Below are positions 56,626-64,000 of a stretch of DNA of 64,000 nucleotides, one piece after another. The notes below the pieces were generated by a model, which was not told the DNA's origin, did no database searches, and was given only the letters and a program-made list of their open reading frames with translations. The position numbers and the translations under genes were made by a program. Every line of letters starts with the position of its first letter. Within the stretch, counting starts at the first letter, position 1. The DNA comes from Bacteroidales bacterium UBA5326 (lineage in GTDB: Bacteria > Bacteroidota > Bacteroidia > Bacteroidales > UBA932): positions 1-64,000 of the forward strand of contig DHQY01000004.1 in NCBI GenBank assembly GCA_002408205.1, in the 5' to 3' direction.

Positions 56626-58064
56626 ATTATCTCAAAAACAAGGGGATAGAGTTAAAGAGCATAGAATCTCAGGTGGAAGCTTTTACTAAAGGCTTTCCTT
56701 TTCTCGACATACATGGGCCCGCAGTACCCGGTAACGGGATAATACAATTAACATTGCAGCAGCAATATGAATATGAACGAAGGTATAACGAATGGAAAGG
56801 CTCCCGTGTTAAGTTTGTGCCTGCTTCCGGAGCTGCTTCACGTATGTTTAAAGATCTGTTTGAAGCCTCTGTGCTGCTTTCCCAAAGCAACACGGCCACA
56901 CTTTCCGGTAATGCAGCCCTGTTTTTTCAAAATCTGGAAAAATTTGCATTTTATGGACCGCTTTCCCGTACTGAAGGCTTCAATCCGGGTGACAGAAAGA
57001 AGGTTATTGACCTGTTGCTTGGTCCTGAAGGGTTGCGATACGGATCGCTCCCAAAAGGTTTGATCCTGTTTCATAATTATCCTTCCGGACCACGAACCGC
57101 TTTTGAAGAACATTTGGTGGAATCGGCTTTTTATTGTACCGATCCCAAAGGGCTTGCCAGTCTTCATTTCACTGTTTCTGAGGAGCATGTGCCTCTTTTC
57201 TCCGACCTGTGGAATAAGGTAAAGTCAAGATATCAGTCCCGGTTCGGTATTACTTATAATGTCTCGTTTTCTGTACAGGACCCCGCTACGGATACCATTG
57301 CGGTGGACTTGCAGAACCAACCGTTCAGAAAGAATGACGGCACACTCCTTTTCCGTCCGGGAGGACACGGTGCGTTGCTTGAGAACCTTAATAAAATAAA
57401 GGACGACATAGTTTTTATCAAGAATATTGATAATGTGGTTCCCGAGCCTCTTTTGTCTCCCGTTATCCATTGGAAAAAGGTGCTTGCGGGCCTGTTACTG
57501 GAGTGTAGAAAAAAGATATCTGATTATCTGGCCGATCTGCAGAACGGGGCAGAACCATTACGAATGAAGGAGATAGCGGCATTTCTGGAAGAAAAATTTT
57601 GTATTACCCATCCTGCGGTAGATCCTGACAATTACCGTTCTTACCTTTATTCCAAATTAAACAGACCTCTTCGCGTTTGCGGAATGGTTCCTGCTGCCGG
57701 TGAGCCCGGAGGAGGTCCCTTCCGTGTTACGGATAATGATGGTGCCGGTTCTCTGCAGATACTGGAAAGTGTGCAGCTGCAACGTCCCTATCCGGCATCT
57801 ACTCATTTCAATCCGGTAGATATCGTTTGTTCCTGTAAGGCATACGACGGCACTTCCTATCATCTGCCTGCTTTCAGGGATGACAGCACAGGTTTTATTT
57901 CTCAAAAAAGTATGGAGGGAAGGGAATTAAAAGCTCTTGAACTGCCCGGGTTGTGGAACGGGGGTATGAGCCGGTGGAATACCCTCTTTGTTGAGGTGCC
58001 TCCTGCTACTTTTAATCCGGTAAAAACAGTCACAGATTTATTACGAAAGGAACATAATTATTAG
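56604..58064 (+). CDS. DUF4301 family protein
   Basis: A 486-residue cytoplasmic protein of the Bacteroidota-specific DUF4301 family. Repeated features: FVPASGAASRMFKDLF near residue 74, HNYPSGPRTAFEEHLVE near 156, HGALLENLNKI near 253 and CGMVPAAGEPGGGPF near 358. The glycine loops recall nucleotidyltransferases that use sugar phosphates, although no standard motif is complete. No signal peptide or helix. It overlaps pdxB, so may share vitamin B6-era regulation only by position. Function unknown. Confidence 0.85.
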   Translation: MFTSQDLNYLKNKGIELKSIESQVEAFTKGFPFLDIHGPAVPGNGIIQLTLQQQYEYERRYNEWKGSRVKFVPASGAASRMFKDLFEASVLLSQSNTATLSGNAALFFQNLEKFAFYGPLSRTEGFNPGDRKKVIDLLLGPEGLRYGSLPKGLILFHNYPSGPRTAFEEHLVESAFYCTDPKGLASLHFTVSEEHVPLFSDLWNKVKSRYQSRFGITYNVSFSVQDPATDTIAVDLQNQPFRKNDGTLLFRPGGHGALLENLNKIKDDIVFIKNIDNVVPEPLLSPVIHWKKVLAGLLLECRKKISDYLADLQNGAEPLRMKEIAAFLEEKFCITHPAVDPDNYRSYLYSKLNRPLRVCGMVPAAGEPGGGPFRVTDNDGAGSLQILESVQLQRPYPASTHFNPVDIVCSCKAYDGTSYHLPAFRDDSTGFISQKSMEGRELKALELPGLWNGGMSRWNTLFVEVPPATFNPVKTVTDLLRKEHNY

Positions 58065-58074
58065 ACTTACAGTA

Positions 58075-58105
58075 TTTGGAAGTTTAAAAAACATTTTTAA
58101 CTTTG
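58075..58105 (+). promoter_or_regulatory. Strong promoter for the tandem small membrane proteins
   Basis: TTTG (58075-58078), 19-base spacer, TAACTTTG (58098-58105): the best full -33/-7 match in the window, pointing to high expression of the two tiny genes behind it. Confidence 0.8.
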
Positions 58106-58151
58106 CGTCCGATAAGGGAAAAATTTATTCACCAATTAATAAATAATAGCC

Positions 58152-58286
58152 ATGTTACAAACTATTTTTGATTTTCTGGAACAACTCATCCACAACCCTG
58201 CAACTAACGGTTGGTTTGCTGTTATTCTAAGCGTCCTGGGTGCAGGAATCGGTGCTCTCATTTATTTCTTCGGAGGAGAAGAATAA
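58152..58286 (+). CDS. Small single-span membrane protein 1 (44 residues)
   Basis: A 44-residue ORF, MLQTIFDFLEQL, then a single hydrophobic helix WFAVILSVLGAGIGALIYFF at about 21-40, and an acidic GGEE tail. It follows a strong promoter by 46 bases of leader and is not overlapped by another gene. The GAGIGA stretch in the helix suggests tight helix packing. No family recognised; likely a component or modulator of a membrane complex. Confidence 0.7.
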   Translation: MLQTIFDFLEQLIHNPATNGWFAVILSVLGAGIGALIYFFGGEE

Positions 58287-58396
58287 GCTTGATTCAACCC
58301 AAAGGAGTTGCCTGAAAATCCATTAATAGAGTAGGGGGAGCCGCCGAAAATCCTTAAGAGTAGGCAAAAAATTTTTATAACCTAATTCGAATTATT
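58287..58396. other. Spacer between two small membrane genes with an imperfect direct repeat
   Basis: 110 bases with no gene. A 25-nt block (58311-58335, beginning CCTGAAAATCC and ending GAGTAGG) recurs in shortened form at 58344-58364, separated by a GC-rich GGGAGCCG. It may fold or bind an RNA/protein factor between the two genes. Confidence 0.5.
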
Positions 58397-58543
58397 ATGG
58401 AATTTTTTACTCAAGTTTTTGCTGACATATGGCAGAACCTTTTAAACTTTGAAAGCGGATTTATTACGTTATTCCTTGGTGCCGGAGCTCTTCTGTTCAC
58501 AATCGTCATGTCTTTGGTTAACGCTTTCTCCAACCCTTCCTAA
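58397..58543 (+). CDS. Small single-span membrane protein 2 (48 residues)
   Basis: A 48-residue ORF, MEFFTQVFADIWQNLLNF, then a hydrophobic span FITLFLGAGALLFTIVMSLV at about 22-41 and a short NAFSNPS tail. Its layout, an amphipathic N-terminal helix followed by one membrane helix with a GAGA motif, parallels the preceding gene, so the two may form a hetero-oligomer. It ends 23 bases before a strong terminator. Function unknown. Confidence 0.7.
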   Translation: MEFFTQVFADIWQNLLNFESGFITLFLGAGALLFTIVMSLVNAFSNPS

Positions 58544-58566
58544 CAAGAGAGGTATTGAATAAATAT

Positions 58567-58598
58567 AAAAGCGGGTATGCTGCAGCATACCCGCTTTT
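58567..58598. terminator. Bidirectional intrinsic terminator
   Basis: Perfect 16-bp palindromic arms (AAAAGCGGGTATGCTG and its complement) with T runs on both strands. It ends the small-protein transcript and the convergent deoxyhypusine-synthase-like gene. Confidence 0.93.
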
Positions 58599-58619
58599 CA
58601 TTAATAGATCACGCCGGGA

Positions 58620-59648
58620 TCAGAAAATTTTTGCCCAATTGGTTCTGGGTCTGTCCTGCCAGGCTTTTTTGTGGAAAACATAGCTGACTATCAGTGGAAC
58701 AACTGTAGTGGCCTCGGCATATACCATCTGTTCGTGAACAGTACTGACTTTACCCCAGGAAGAAGCTTCTTTTAAGGTGGAACTCGAACAGGCGCCGTCC
58801 CTGACGTCGGCAACCGTTATTTGAATAGCGTACTGGTGCATAGGCACTTCGAAACCCTGGCATTCGGCACATACCACCGTATCCTGTGCGAAATTTTTAG
58901 GAACCCCGCCTCCTATCATGAACAAACCGCTGGTTTTTGACTTGATTTTGATTTCTGTAAGTTCCCTGAAGTCAGCCACGGAATCTATTGTCAGATAGGG
59001 TTTTCCTTCTTTAATCCGTTCCAGTTGATGCATTACCAGACCGAACCCGGCACTGCAATCGGAGAAAGCAGGCACAAAAATGGGAACATTGTGTTCAAAA
59101 CAGGTCTGAATGAGTGATTCCTTTTTTACTGAATTTTTGCTCAGCCATCTGCCAATTTCCCAGATAAATTCACGGGAAGAATAGGGCCGCGGTTCAAGTG
59201 CGTCTGCAATCTGCTTAATAGTGGCATCGCATTCCTGCAATTCTTCTTCATCAATATAAGTGTCGTAAATACGATCTATATAGTTACTGCGAAGCATGCC
59301 GTCATCGACGAAAGGGGTTCCTTTATAATGCTTGTACCCCAACGCCTCAAAAAAATCCATATCGATGATGGAGGCTCCCGTAGATACAACACAGTCAATC
59401 ATATTAAAGCGTACCATATGGACGTATACCTGCATACAGCCTGCGGCACTTGAACTTCCGGCAATAGTGAGCCAGTTGGTGCAGTCTTTATTGCTCATCA
59501 TCATCTGCAGAATATCTGCTGCTCTTGCGGTATCTCTCGAGGAGAAAGACATAGAACGCATAGCGTCAATAATGGGTGTTGAATCAATCTTCGTAATATC
59601 AACATGTTGTATTACTTCCTTCAACAATTCTTTTTTAGTGTTTGCCAT
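58620..59648 (-). CDS. Deoxyhypusine-synthase-family protein
   Basis: A 342-residue NAD-dependent deoxyhypusine-synthase-fold enzyme. The active-site lysine K300 is in EASSWGKVSTV, matching the SWGK of the eukaryotic enzyme, and the NAD-binding SGASIIDMDFFEALGY-like segment is VSTGASIIDMDFFEALG. Bacteria lack eIF5A, so the substrate is not deoxyhypusine; family members in bacteria are thought to use spermidine/putrescine for polyamines such as homospermidine. Divergent from lysA with its own -7 element. Confidence 0.85.
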   Translation of the reverse strand: MANTKKELLKEVIQHVDITKIDSTPIIDAMRSMSFSSRDTARAADILQMMMSNKDCTNWLTIAGSSSAAGCMQVYVHMVRFNMIDCVVSTGASIIDMDFFEALGYKHYKGTPFVDDGMLRSNYIDRIYDTYIDEEELQECDATIKQIADALEPRPYSSREFIWEIGRWLSKNSVKKESLIQTCFEHNVPIFVPAFSDCSAGFGLVMHQLERIKEGKPYLTIDSVADFRELTEIKIKSKTSGLFMIGGGVPKNFAQDTVVCAECQGFEVPMHQYAIQITVADVRDGACSSSTLKEASSWGKVSTVHEQMVYAEATTVVPLIVSYVFHKKAWQDRPRTNWAKIF

Positions 59649-59674
59649 AGATATATTGTCTTGTTATAACACGG

Positions 59675-59682
59675 CAAAGGTA
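59675..59682 (-). promoter_or_regulatory. Promoter -7 element of the deoxyhypusine-synthase-like gene
   Basis: TACCTTTG on the minus strand, 26 bases upstream of its ATG. Confidence 0.6.
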
Positions 59683-59710
59683 AATGATTAATTCTGATTT
59701 AAAAAAATGT

Positions 59711-59718
59711 TACTTTTG
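59711..59718 (+). promoter_or_regulatory. Promoter -7 element of the lysA operon
   Basis: TACTTTTG, 23 bases upstream of the lysA ATG. Confidence 0.6.
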
Positions 59719-59741
59719 CCTGATTTTAATTTACAATATTT

Positions 59742-60896
59742 ATGCGACTGACCCGGTTTATTAACGCATTTGAGCGCCTCGAGACGCCATTATACTTTTA
59801 TGATCTCGATATCTTGGACCAGACATTGCGTCTTTATACCAAAATCCTGAGGAAATACGGCTATACGGCTCATTATGCGATGAAGGCCAATGCGAATCCG
59901 CGCATCCTTGAGGTCATTCAGCGTACGGGACTGGGGGCAGACTGTGTGAGTGGTAACGAAGTACAATTGGCTTTGGATATGGGTTTTGACCCGCAGGAAA
60001 TCGTATATGCCGGTGTGGGGAAATCAGATAAAGAGATTCGAACTGCTTTACAGGGCGGAATTTTTAGTTTTAATTGTGAGTCTGTTCCCGAAATAAAAAT
60101 CATAAACGATCTGGCCGCTCAAATGGCCAAGACAGCCCAGGTTTCACTCAGGCTTAATCCCAACATCGATGCACATACCAATAAGCATATCAACACCGGA
60201 CGTTCCAAAGATAAATTTGGGATAAGCGAATGGATGTTTAATGAGGTGCTGGAAGTCTTCCAAAGTTGCCAGAACATAAAATTAAAGGGGATACACGTGC
60301 ACGTGGGCTCGCAGGTATCCGATATGAACGTTTTTGAAAACCTGTGCAAGAAGGTAAATGATTTCCAGGTGTGGTTTGAGCAAAAAGGCATTAAACTGGA
60401 ACATATTAACCTTGGAGGAGGGCTTGCCGTGGATTATGAGAATCCGTTAGAAAATTTGTTTAGCCCGTTCGAGACCTATTTTGAACTGATTAATAAAAAC
60501 CTGGAAGTCCGGAAAGGGCAAAAAGTACATTTTGAACCCGGCCGTTCGCTCGTGGCACAGTGCGGATTCCTGATTTCAAGGGTATTGTACGTTAAGATAG
60601 GAAAGGGTAAGAAATTTGTTATCCTCGATGCCGGAATGAATGACCTGGTCAGGCCCGCTTTATATGGCGCCAGACATAAAATCCTTAATATTTCATCTGC
60701 AGGCGCTCCTGTTGTATATGATGTAGTAGGCCCGGTTTGTGAATCGTCAGATACCTTTGCCAGATCTGTGACCCTGCCTGAGACCCGCAGGGGTAACCTT
60801 ATTGCCATATGCTCGGCCGGTGCTTACGGACAGACCATGGCCATGCGTTACAACCAAAGGGACCTTGCACAGGCTTACTATTCAACAGACCTGTAA
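59742..60896 (+). CDS. lysA: Diaminopimelate decarboxylase
   Basis: PLP-dependent fold III decarboxylase making L-lysine from meso-diaminopimelate; 384 residues. PLP lysine in HYAMKANANP, substrate/PLP motifs GLGADCVSGNE, HVHVGSQ and GGGLAVDY, FEPGRSLVAQCG with the Arg, and the C-terminal CSAGAYGQTMAMRYN. Only 3 bases separate it from tsaC. It heads a lysA-tsaC-ffh-folD-DUF362 run. Confidence 0.95.
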   Translation: MRLTRFINAFERLETPLYFYDLDILDQTLRLYTKILRKYGYTAHYAMKANANPRILEVIQRTGLGADCVSGNEVQLALDMGFDPQEIVYAGVGKSDKEIRTALQGGIFSFNCESVPEIKIINDLAAQMAKTAQVSLRLNPNIDAHTNKHINTGRSKDKFGISEWMFNEVLEVFQSCQNIKLKGIHVHVGSQVSDMNVFENLCKKVNDFQVWFEQKGIKLEHINLGGGLAVDYENPLENLFSPFETYFELINKNLEVRKGQKVHFEPGRSLVAQCGFLISRVLYVKIGKGKKFVILDAGMNDLVRPALYGARHKILNISSAGAPVVYDVVGPVCESSDTFARSVTLPETRRGNLIAICSAGAYGQTMAMRYNQRDLAQAYYSTDL

Positions 60897-60899
60897 TAT

Positions 60900-61517
60900 A
60901 TGTTTATTAAGATCTATCCCCAGAATCCACAGGAACGTCTCGTTATGCAGACGGTTACAATATTGCGGCAGGGTGGGATAGTGATCTATCCGACAGACAG
61001 TGTTTACGGCATGGGATGTTCTATTGAACATCTTAACCGGGTAGGCGATATGGAAAGGATCAAGGATTATTATACGCCTTCTTCATCGCTCTCTTTTCTG
61101 TGTTACGATCTTTCTCAGCTTTCTTCGTATTGTAAGCCTATTGGAAACAGTGTGTTCCGTCTGATGAAGAAAAATCTTCCGGGTCCTTTTACTTTCCTGC
61201 TGGAAGCCAACAGCCAGGTTCCAAAATTGTTTAAAGGAAAGAAGAAAAAAGTGGGGATCCGTGTACCTGATAATCCCATACTGCAAATGATCCTGAGGGA
61301 GCTGGGATGTCCAATTATTTCCACCTCTTTACCCTGGGACGATCAGGAACCCGAATACTCGTATGAACCGGAACTTATTAGAGAACGTTTTGATAACTTT
61401 GTAGATATTATAATAGACGGGGGGACGGGCGGAACGGTGCCGTCTGCCATAATTGATTGTACCGGAAGCGAACCGGAAGTAATAAGGGAAGGTCCGCTGC
61501 CATTAATTGTAAATTAG
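60900..61517 (+). CDS. tsaC: L-threonylcarbamoyladenylate synthase (TsaC/YrdC family)
   Basis: A 205-residue YrdC-domain protein for the first step of t6A37 tRNA modification. The YrdC core: GGIVIYPTDSVYGMGC, KNLPGPFTFLLEA, KVGIRVPDNP and STSLP. It lacks the Sua5 C-terminal extension. The closing GGTVPSAIIDCTGSEPEVIREG is standard. Confidence 0.94.
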   Translation: MFIKIYPQNPQERLVMQTVTILRQGGIVIYPTDSVYGMGCSIEHLNRVGDMERIKDYYTPSSSLSFLCYDLSQLSSYCKPIGNSVFRLMKKNLPGPFTFLLEANSQVPKLFKGKKKKVGIRVPDNPILQMILRELGCPIISTSLPWDDQEPEYSYEPELIRERFDNFVDIIIDGGTGGTVPSAIIDCTGSEPEVIREGPLPLIVN

Positions 61518-61523
61518 TTCCAG

Positions 61524-62822
61524 ATGTTTGAAAATTTAACCGACAGACTTGAGCACTCATTCAAGCTGCTCAAAGGGGAAGGAAAGATCACCGAAATAAA
61601 TGTTGCGGAAACACTAAAGGATATCCGCAAAGCCCTGCTCGATGCCGACGTGAGTTACAAAGTGGCCAAAACTTTTTGCGACGAGGTAAAACAGGCTGCT
61701 TTAGGTCAGGATGTGCTATCATCGGTCCGTCCCGGTCAGATGATGACTAAGATTGTACACGATCATTTAGTGCAGCTGATGGGTGGCGATGCGGCCGGTA
61801 TTAATATAAAGGGGAATCCTGGTATTGTATTGATAGCCGGTCTGCAAGGTTCAGGAAAAACTACATTTTCCGGAAAACTGGCCCTTCATATAAAAAGCAA
61901 GCGCGGCATCAGACCGCTTCTGGTGGCAGGCGACGTATATCGCCCTGCTGCAATGGAACAGCTGCGTGTTCTCGGTCAGCAGATTGGTGTGGACGTGCAC
62001 ATAGAAGAAACAAACAGCAATCCGGTAAAAATTGCAGGGAATGCTATTGAGAGGGCGAAAAAGGAAGGTTACGGGGTCGTAATAATAGACACGGCAGGTC
62101 GTCTGGCTATTGATGAGGCCATGATGACAGAGATCACTGCCATTAAAAAAGCTGTTAAACCCACTGAGACGCTTTTTGTTGTTGACTCCATGACCGGTCA
62201 GGACGCTGTGGATACCGCGCGTACTTTCCATGAACGCCTGCAGTTCGATGGCGTAGTCCTTACCAAACTCGATGGGGATACCCGCGGAGGAGCTGCACTC
62301 TCTATCCGTGCTGTGGTGAGTAAACCCATCAAATTTGTAAGTATAGGTGAAAAAATGGATGCGCTGGATATTTTTTATCCGTCGCGTATTGCCGACCGAA
62401 TACTTGGAATGGGCGATATCGTTTCGCTGGTAGAAAAAGCCCAGGAACAATTCGACGAGGAAGAAGCCAAAAAACTTAGAAAGAAACTGGCTCAGGACCG
62501 TTTCAATTTTAATGATTTTCTAAAGCAGATACAGCAGGTGAAGAAAATGGGTAATATCAAGGATCTGGCATCTATGATACCCGGAATGTCAAAAGCTGTA
62601 AAGGACATGGATTTTGATAACGATTCTTTCAAGGGAATAGAGGCTATCATTGGGTCTATGACCCCGGAAGAAAGAGATAATCCTTCCGTTATTAACGGGA
62701 GCCGCCGTAAACGGATTGCGACGGGTAGCGGCACTTCTATTACAGAAGTTAACCGGCTAATTAAACAATTTGATGATACACGAAAAATGATGAAGAATAT
62801 TCGCGGAGGAATAAAAAAATGA
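61524..62822 (+). CDS. ffh: Signal recognition particle protein Ffh
   Basis: SRP54-type GTPase that delivers nascent membrane proteins to FtsY; 432 residues. N-domain, then G1 GLQGSGKTT, DVYRPAAMEQL, G3 DTAGRLAIDEAMM (DTAGR), G4 TKLDGDTRGG, and the methionine-rich M domain (GNIKDLASMIPGM...DDTRKMMKNIRGG). 6 bases after tsaC, overlaps folD by 4 bases (ATGA). Confidence 0.97.
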   Translation: MFENLTDRLEHSFKLLKGEGKITEINVAETLKDIRKALLDADVSYKVAKTFCDEVKQAALGQDVLSSVRPGQMMTKIVHDHLVQLMGGDAAGINIKGNPGIVLIAGLQGSGKTTFSGKLALHIKSKRGIRPLLVAGDVYRPAAMEQLRVLGQQIGVDVHIEETNSNPVKIAGNAIERAKKEGYGVVIIDTAGRLAIDEAMMTEITAIKKAVKPTETLFVVDSMTGQDAVDTARTFHERLQFDGVVLTKLDGDTRGGAALSIRAVVSKPIKFVSIGEKMDALDIFYPSRIADRILGMGDIVSLVEKAQEQFDEEEAKKLRKKLAQDRFNFNDFLKQIQQVKKMGNIKDLASMIPGMSKAVKDMDFDNDSFKGIEAIIGSMTPEERDNPSVINGSRRKRIATGSGTSITEVNRLIKQFDDTRKMMKNIRGGIKK

Positions 62823-63709
62823 AGCTAATTGACGGAAAACATGTTTCGGAAGTACTCAGGAAAGAGATCGCATTGCAGGTTTCGGAATGGATTAGCGAAT
62901 CCGGAAGAAGACCTCATCTGGCAGCTATTCTGGTAGGAACCGACGGCGCAAGTCAGACCTATGTGAACAATAAAGAGAAAGATTGCCGCGAAGTAGGAAT
63001 CGATTCTTCTGTCTACCGACTTTCCGACTCAATCGGTCAGCAGGAATTACTGGACTGTATAAAGGTAATTAATGAAGATCCCGGGATAGACGGGCTTATT
63101 GTACAATTGCCTTTACCTTCTCATATAGACGAGCAGGTAGTAATACAGAACATAGATCCTTCAAAGGATGTAGACGGATTTCATCCGGTGAACGTGGGTC
63201 GTATGGTCTTGGGTTTACCGACTTTTCTTTCGGCAACGCCTGCCGGCATTCTGGACCTTCTAAAGTATTATGATATTTCCACCAGAGGAAAAGAATGTGT
63301 GATCATAGGAAGAAGCAATATTGTAGGCAGACCTTTGGCCAATCTGCTTTCAAGCAAGGGAGATCCGGGCGATTGTACCGTTACTTTGTGTCACAGCCGT
63401 ACCCTGAACCTCCAAACCATTTGCCGCCGGGCGGATATTATTGTTACTGCCCTTGGCGTTCCCGGTTTTCTGAAAGCCGATATGGTAAAAGACGATGCTG
63501 TTGTTATTGATGTAGGTATAACCAGGGTTCCTGCTCCGGGAACCAAATCGGGGTTCCGTTTGGCAGGGGATGTGGATTTCGACCGGGTTGCTCCCAAATG
63601 CAGTTACATTACTCCTGTTCCGGGAGGAGTTGGCCCCATGACACGTGTCTCTTTATTAAAAAATACACTTGCAGCGGCAAAAAACAATAAAAACCAATCA
63701 TCATTATGA
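62819..63709 (+). CDS. folD: Methylenetetrahydrofolate dehydrogenase/cyclohydrolase FolD
   Basis: Bifunctional enzyme of one-carbon metabolism, 296 residues. Substrate loop SQTYVNNKEKDCREVGI with the catalytic Lys, DGLIVQLPLPSHID, DVDGFHPVNVG, NAD(P) loop GRSNIVGRPLANLL and TPVPGGVGPMTRVSLLKNTL all present. Overlaps both neighbours by 4 bases, typical of a translationally coupled operon. Confidence 0.97.
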   Translation: MKLIDGKHVSEVLRKEIALQVSEWISESGRRPHLAAILVGTDGASQTYVNNKEKDCREVGIDSSVYRLSDSIGQQELLDCIKVINEDPGIDGLIVQLPLPSHIDEQVVIQNIDPSKDVDGFHPVNVGRMVLGLPTFLSATPAGILDLLKYYDISTRGKECVIIGRSNIVGRPLANLLSSKGDPGDCTVTLCHSRTLNLQTICRRADIIVTALGVPGFLKADMVKDDAVVIDVGITRVPAPGTKSGFRLAGDVDFDRVAPKCSYITPVPGGVGPMTRVSLLKNTLAAAKNNKNQSSL

Positions 63710-64000
63710 AAAGACGTAATTTTCTTAAGACAGCTTTTCTTGGCACTATTGCCGGAACTGTCGGATTAAGGGCTCCCCGTTTAATGGCTGGGAACGCTTC
63801 TGCAGAGGCAGCTGAGGCAAATCCGGCTGCTCTTCCCGATATTGTGGCTGTAATGGGTGGAGAACCGGTCGATTTGTATACAAGGGCCATCGCTGAAATG
63901 GGTGGCATGAAACAATATGTTAAACCCGGTATGAAGGTGGTGATAAAACCTAATATTGGATGGGACAAGACTCCCGAGTATGCTGCCAACACCAATCCGG
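63706..64000 (+). CDS. Exported DUF362-family protein (truncated by the window end)
   Basis: At least 98 residues, continuing past the window. The start MKRRNFLKTAFLGTIAG is a Tat-type signal with the RRNFLK motif, and the downstream VVIKPNIGWDK is the N-terminal signature of the DUF362 family, which often contains Fe-S clusters. The Tat signal implies export of a folded, possibly cofactor-bearing protein. The ATG overlaps the folD stop as ATGA. Confidence 0.85.
   Translation, partial: MKRRNFLKTAFLGTIAGTVGLRAPRLMAGNASAEAAEANPAALPDIVAVMGGEPVDLYTRAIAEMGGMKQYVKPGMKVVIKPNIGWDKTPEYAANTNP

Noticed and set aside
1..64000. CRISPR arrays, insertion sequences, rRNA genes, riboswitches
   Set aside because: No regularly spaced repeats, transposase genes, rRNA segments or recognisable aptamers were seen on either strand.

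Overview
The window reads as a chromosome segment of an anaerobic, fermentative member of the Bacteroidota, most likely order Bacteroidales. The support is: promoters with the TAnnTTTG -7 element in front of most transcription units; outer-membrane barrels with a carboxypeptidase-regulatory-like N-terminus; a BACON-domain lipoprotein; a V-type ATPase operon containing DUF2764; a methylmalonyl-CoA decarboxylase/epimerase set for propionate formation; rubrerythrin; and the [FeFe]-hydrogenase maturase HydF. A cysteate synthase with an alpha-oxoamine synthase and a reductase suggests sulfonolipid (capnine-type) synthesis, as known in Alistipes/Odoribacter relatives and some Flavobacteriia. Genus cannot be fixed from the sequence alone.

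Layout. 1-2.4 kb: AT-rich accessory DNA holding an AbiEi/AbiEii toxin-antitoxin operon directly downstream of tRNA-Leu(GAG). 2.5-8.8 kb: PurL C-domain-like protein, menaquinone methyltransferase, cardiolipin synthase, then a secreted M6 protease with a BACON lipoprotein. 8.9-12.6 kb: MarR regulator, cysteate synthase, SDR and cysteate acyltransferase-like enzyme. 12.6-21.6 kb: minus-strand genes for GyrB, an outer-membrane barrel, a large TPR protein, XerD, Nth and FtsE. 21.7-26.2 kb: a GntR-controlled ABC transporter plus 830-residue barrel, with a palindromic operator over the start. 26.2-31.3 kb: alpha-galactosidase, patatin, DoxX, and a tightly overlapping minus-strand cassette of a 42-residue ORF, two Ddl-like ATP-grasp ligases and a GNAT. 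31.5-37.5 kb: GuaA, YceD, L32, tRNA-Arg(CCT), rubrerythrin, HydF, SGNH hydrolase, MnmD, L31. 37.6-50.7 kb: GlmM, the V-ATPase (K-I-D-B-A-DUF2764-E) and the sodium-pumping methylmalonyl-CoA decarboxylase (beta, biotin carrier, OadG-like, carboxyltransferase) with the epimerase. 50.8-64 kb: LTA-synthase-like sulfatase, YebC, TPR protein, RecF, DciA, PdxB, DUF4301, two tiny membrane proteins, a deoxyhypusine-synthase-like enzyme, LysA, TsaC, Ffh, FolD and a truncated DUF362 protein.

How it fits together. The decarboxylase should export Na+ while making propionyl-CoA. The V-ATPase proteolipid keeps all the residues that bind Na+ in the Enterococcus enzyme, so the two adjacent gene sets look like one sodium-energetics unit. 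The most unusual locus is the small-ORF/double ATP-grasp/GNAT cassette at 28733-31344, whose product is unknown. Three operators could be read by eye: upstream of AbiE, of MarR and of the ABC operon.
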